From the NCBI GenBank assembly GCA_937884235.1, contig CALGBT010000431.1, positions 1-5,991 of the forward strand: DNA of 5,991 nt, written 5' to 3'. This document shows, one piece after another, positions 5,001 through 5,991 of this stretch. The stretch is from an uncultured Pseudomonadota bacterium. GTDB lineage: Bacteria > Myxococcota_A > UBA9042 > CAIXZC01. Position 1 is the first letter of the stretch. The number at the start of each line of letters is the position of its first letter. The position numbers were made by a program, and so were the translations under genes. The notes under the pieces are model-generated. The model made no database searches and was not told where the DNA came from. It saw nothing but the letters and a program-made list of their open reading frames with translations.

Positions 5001-5812
5001 ACGGCTGCGAAATAGAGACAGAAGGTGACGTCAACAACTGCGGTGAATGCGAAAACGTCTGTGACCTGCCGCAAGCCAGTGCCATTTGCTCGTCCGGGGA
5101 GTGCGAGGTCGACCAGTGTGAAGAGTACTATTCCGACGATGACGGAGTGGCCGAGAACGGGTGCGAAACCGCGGTCTACGGTGACAGCTCCGACAATCCC
5201 GGAGTCACCTGCCTCGACATCAAGACCATAGTGCCCACAGCTGAGGACGGTGAGTATTGGATCGACGTGGACGGAGATGGGGGCCGCAGTCCAGCAAAAG
5301 TCTACTGCGACATGACCACCGAAGGGGGGGGGTGGACCTTCTTCATGCATTATAATCAGGACTACGGAAGCAACTACGAAAACCCCATGCAAAACGACAT
5401 CGGGACCTATCAATCGAGCCGCGTTGACAACAACACGACCTACAGTCTGGGAATTGCCGACGAGATGCTGGACAGCGAGCTGATGGTCACTCTCGATTCC
5501 ACCGACCCCGTCGCCGCGGCGGGGGCCAGCAAGTTCGTGATCTTCAAGTACAACCCGAATGCTCCGGGCGGGTTCAACCATGGCCCGCTTCCCTGCTCAG
5601 GAGGCTTTAGCGGGTTCACCTATCGCTCGGCCATCAACGGACCGCAGCTCAGCGGCAACGCCGGGAGCTGTAACGACGGCCACTGGTTCCCGGCCGGCAG
5701 TGACGGACAGAACACCGTCGGTAGCCATGGTGGAGCCTATGGCAGCTACTGGGGGGCATCCATTGGCGGAGACAACTCGCACTACCACGATGGCTGGTAC
5801 TACCTGCGCTAG
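2036..5812 (+). CDS. Modular Asp/Cys-rich surface lipoprotein with MopE-type, thrombospondin type 3 and fibrinogen-like domains
   Basis: A 1258-residue secreted lipoprotein. Order: signal peptide with lipobox (VAAC, C17; S18 at +2 suits outer-membrane sorting); acidic linker (18-88); Cys-rich part (91-216, 19 cysteines); ten 15-residue MopE-type motifs (consensus CDGxDNDCDGxxDE) ending at 275, 327, 420, 477, 642, 699, 750, 801, 870 and 939; thrombospondin type 3 repeats at 344-378 and 494-600; two NCGxCG modules (949-1052); and a fibrinogen-like region (1059-1258) with EYWID, YCDM and EGGGWT. The DxDGDG loops should bind calcium; the paired cysteines should form disulphides outside the cytoplasm. 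MopE-type motifs are annotated as putative metal-binding, after the Methylococcus copper protein MopE, but copper binding cannot be inferred here. The likely role is a rigid calcium-stabilised stalk presenting a C-terminal recognition domain, perhaps for adhesion; this is inference. It has its own promoter and ribosome binding site and no obvious partner. There is no transmembrane segment or sorting tail after the signal. No frameshift is seen. Confidence 0.95.
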   Translation: MRRVPLLILALLAVAACSGTGVDIIENEGFDTALDATDVGEGNGPEVATGQELLETRFVPPDITADAPYDSADFGVPKDAGIPPGEAGYGCQDGDDCNSGFCIQTPAGKQCTIGCLEECPFDWICVQHQPSLPDEIFICSPQRMNLCKPCQKNSDCLTNGAETGDTCLPYGAAGQYCGAACMGNGDCPSAYECKAVLDIWGYESNQCVLKAGECKCEPWFVDEGASTTCTNVNEHGECGGVRICTAQGLTACNASEPAAELCNGKDDDCDDEIDESAGGDACYVENQWGACKGTYLCLAGQLSCDADDPAGEICDGNDNDCDGQTDEGFPDSDQDGLADCLENDIDGDGIVDVNDNCPKVKNPDQVDSDLDMAGDACDPDDDNDQVADGDDCAPTNSKIHPGADELCNALDDNCNGMLDEGFVDSDADALKDCVDPDDDNDGYLDGDDCEPIVAAVNPGAAESCDGLDNNCDDAVDEGFDDADGDGQADCVDDDIDGDKIANGEDNCPVLANEDQADQDGDGIGDLCDLDIDGDGIAQWLDNCPEVFNPGQKDLDGDGQGDLCDEDVDGDGVVDGVDNCPWVGNPLQTDGDEDGLGDACDADADGDGDPDVSDCKPANPYVFNGAEEVCDGLDNDCSGLADEGFPDTDFDGLKNCVDVDDDDDGDADLTDCQPLNPKVFNGAPEVCNGVDDNCDGEVDEGIGSLACGKGECFHTVPMCLGGVVQACDPFVQAEDEACDGLDNDCDGQTDEDLGWSFCGVGPCAHFEANCQDGEAAICDPVEGAEEEKCDGLDNNCNGLVDEADAVGCKLYFLDGDGDGHGLAETKCLCSPAGLYKGLVGDDCNDLNPWVFPGATELCDGVDNDCDQVIDEDGATGCAWFFADADGDGYGSGEAACVCSAPGEGWSVLAGDCDEEDSEIHPGALELCDDADNDCDNEIDETYDLNSDADNCGECGKACQPDNALGKCVAKECKVADCFSGFGDCNGKAYDGCEIETEGDVNNCGECENVCDLPQASAICSSGECEVDQCEEYYSDDDGVAENGCETAVYGDSSDNPGVTCLDIKTIVPTAEDGEYWIDVDGDGGRSPAKVYCDMTTEGGGWTFFMHYNQDYGSNYENPMQNDIGTYQSSRVDNNTTYSLGIADEMLDSELMVTLDSTDPVAAAGASKFVIFKYNPNAPGGFNHGPLPCSGGFSGFTYRSAINGPQLSGNAGSCNDGHWFPAGSDGQNTVGSHGGAYGSYWGASIGGDNSHYHDGWYYLR
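2306..2683 (+). other. N-terminal cysteine-rich region of the lipoprotein
   Basis: Residues 91-216 hold 19 cysteines in two loosely similar halves (about 91-139 and 147-207). Each half follows C-x5-C, then a C...C...CP/C...C pattern resembling small disulphide-knotted, EGF-like or trypsin-inhibitor-like modules. I cannot assign a named family. The modules are widespread by style in deltaproteobacterial surface lipoproteins. Confidence 0.6.
2720..3016 (+). repeat. First pair of type A modules (MopE units 1 and 2)
   Basis: Residues 229-327. Two copies of C-x8-C-x5-C-x6/7-C-x9-C followed by the CxGxDxDCD...DE motif. The cysteines of copy two (282, 291, 297, 304, 314) lie 52-53 residues after those of copy one (229, 238, 244, 252, 262). 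Shared features include N-x-x-G-x-C-x-G and A-x-x-P-A-x-E before the MopE motif. Confidence 0.8.
3065..3169 (+). other. Single thrombospondin type 3 repeat
   Basis: Residues 344-378: DIDGDGIVD, then DNCP, NPDQVDSD and GDACD, the standard 35-residue thrombospondin type 3 C-type layout. The acidic positions are those that chelate calcium in thrombospondins. It stands alone between MopE units 2 and 3. Confidence 0.85.
3065..3466 (+). repeat. Duplicated T-B-B block, copy 1
   Basis: Residues 344-477, one thrombospondin type 3 repeat plus two type B MopE modules (motif DCxPxNxxxxxGAxExC before the CDGxDNxC core). It aligns without a gap to residues 566-699 at an exact offset of 222 residues (666 bases); by hand count 73 of 134 positions are identical. 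Within the block the two B modules are 57 residues apart (C392/C449, C407/C464). Confidence 0.85.
3515..3835 (+). repeat. Tandem array of three thrombospondin type 3 repeats
   Basis: Residues 494-600. The three copies begin at 494, 530 and 566, an exact 36-residue (108-base) period. Each has DxDGD, DNCP, a D-x-DG-x-G-D stretch and a closing C-D. The regular spacing implies a continuous calcium-wrapped superhelix as in thrombospondin type 3 wires. Confidence 0.9.
3731..4132 (+). repeat. Duplicated T-B-B block, copy 2
   Basis: Residues 566-699, the counterpart of residues 344-477. Cysteines 599, 614, 629, 655, 671 and 686 all match copy 1 at +222. MopE unit 5 carries S in place of the usual D/N after the second core cysteine (C-S-G). 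The third thrombospondin repeat of the preceding array is the start of this block. Confidence 0.85.
4151..4438 (+). repeat. Second pair of type A modules (MopE units 7 and 8)
   Basis: Residues 706-801. Cysteines 706, 711, 718, 726 and 737 recur at 757, 762, 769, 777 and 788, an exact 51-residue (153-base) period. Both copies share CGxGxC near the start, ACDP/ICDP and EDEACDG/EEEKCDG before the core. Confidence 0.85.
4439..4852 (+). repeat. Pair of type C modules (MopE units 9 and 10, long form)
   Basis: Residues 802-870 and 871-939, an exact 69-residue (207-base) tandem pair. Each copy has an aromatic strand (KLYFLDGDGDG, AWFFADADGDG), C-x-C, a GD-[DC]-[CD] element, a PGA-x-E-LCD stretch and the DNDCD core. 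Cysteines 807, 826, 828, 842 and 857 recur at +69. This is the most canonical form of the putative metal-binding MopE-type repeat in the protein. Confidence 0.88.
4880..5191 (+). repeat. Pair of NCGxCG modules (type D)
   Basis: Residues 949-1000 and 1001-1052, an exact 52-residue (156-base) tandem pair. Each starts NCGEC and ends with a GCE-[TI]-x-x-x-GD stretch. Cysteines 950, 953, 957, 966, 971, 976 and 991 recur at +52. The eighth cysteine of copy one (C983) is aspartate in copy two (D1035). Similar modules are common by style in myxobacterial secreted proteins; their function is unknown. Confidence 0.82.
5210..5809 (+). other. C-terminal fibrinogen-like region of the lipoprotein
   Basis: Residues 1059-1258. 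It opens with C1059 and continues with DGEYWIDVDGDGG, VYCDMTTEGGGWT (C1091) and a Gly/Ser/aromatic-rich remainder with C1187 and C1212, ending DGWYYLR. The C...G-x-Y-x-I...[VY]YCDM-x-x-x-GGGWT pattern is the hallmark of the N-terminal part of fibrinogen C-terminal domains, which bind glycans or proteins. The rest is too divergent to align by eye, and the region is slightly shorter than the usual 210-220 residues. It is probably the binding head of the protein. Confidence 0.75.
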
Positions 5813-5991
5813 AGGCCTCGCGGCAGCACCGCTTCACCGATGATGCCCGTCGCTCCGGGTCTGTCTTAAACTGGGCATGGTGGGACCCAGTCACACACCC
5901 CGCACTCGGCAATCGGAGAACCCACGGCGGCAGCGCTAGCGAGCTGTGGGTGCCTTTGCACTACCGCCGACCAGGTACACTGCCGAGGCCA
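5813..5991. other. Non-coding tail downstream of the lipoprotein gene
   Basis: No gene start with a convincing ribosome binding site is visible in the last 179 bases. Two perfect 6-base-pair inverted repeats occur: actggg/cccagt (5870-5875 and 5886-5891, 10-base loop) and acccac/gtgggt (5920-5925 and 5946-5951, 20-base loop). Neither is followed by a T-tract, so neither is a canonical intrinsic terminator, although transcription presumably ends here. Confidence 0.5.

Noticed and set aside
3870..5015. Open frame of 381 codons on the + strand, offset from the lipoprotein frame, with T/M/A-rich translation.
   Set aside because: Its composition (ATG, ACG and GCG from out-of-frame GATGGC/GACGGC codons) is that of a shifted reading of the repeats; no ribosome binding site or domain.
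2720..5191. Whether the short regular repeats form a CRISPR-like or other DNA-level array.
   Set aside because: The periodicity is at the protein level, in frame and diverged in codons; there are no identical direct repeats separated by unique spacers.
4142..5581. Open frame of 479 codons on the minus strand, opposite the large lipoprotein gene.
   Set aside because: It is a by-product of Asp/Asn/Cys/Gly-rich coding: GAC and GAT read backwards become GTC and ATC, giving a Val/Ile-rich sequence without stops. The + strand frame has a ribosome binding site, signal peptide and recognisable domains.
5920..5951. Intrinsic terminator after the lipoprotein gene.
   Set aside because: The 6-base-pair stem has a 20-base loop and is followed by gcctttgc rather than a T-run, so it does not meet the usual criteria.
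5956..5981. Promoter for a gene beyond the window (TTGCAC at 5956, TACACT at 5976).
   Set aside because: The spacer is only 14 bases and both elements are weak; no downstream gene is visible to support it.

Overview
This is a high-GC bacterial window with three protein-coding genes, all on the + strand. They are the 3' end of a glycine-rich protein gene, a complete major-facilitator transporter gene of the organophosphate:phosphate antiporter type, and a very large gene for a modular, cysteine- and aspartate-rich lipoprotein. The lipoprotein combines a lipobox, MopE-type CDGxDNDCDG modules, thrombospondin type 3 repeats, NCGxCG modules and a fibrinogen-like end. That mix is typical of predatory or social Deltaproteobacteria in the broad sense (Myxococcota, Bradymonadota and related uncultured lineages). 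This assignment is an inference from protein style; the window has no phylogenetic marker gene.

Layout. Positions 1-272 hold the last 89 codons of the glycine-rich protein. Positions 273-559 are non-coding apart from a doubtful 47-codon ORF, and hold a plausible promoter (438-467), a leader hairpin (516-541) and a strong ribosome binding site. Positions 560-1867 encode the transporter. Positions 1868-2035 are a short intergenic region with a sigma70-like promoter (1978-2006) and ribosome binding site for the next gene. Positions 2036-5812 encode the 1258-residue lipoprotein. Positions 5813-5991 are non-coding, with two short hairpins and no recognisable gene start.

The three genes do not look like a tight operon: gaps are 287 and 168 bases, and each complete gene has its own candidate promoter. 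No metabolic link between transporter and lipoprotein is visible. The two flanking proteins share a theme of extracellular modules better known from animal proteins (ALK/LTK-like glycine-rich region; thrombospondin type 3 and fibrinogen-like domains). This suggests a cell-surface or adhesion locus, with the transporter possibly an unrelated passenger.

The most striking structure is inside the large gene. Nearly every module type occurs as a gap-free tandem pair with constant cysteine register (periods of 51-53, 57, 69 and 52 residues, plus a 36-residue thrombospondin type 3 triplet). One 134-residue block is also repeated with an exact 222-residue offset. No mobile element, RNA gene or CRISPR array was found.
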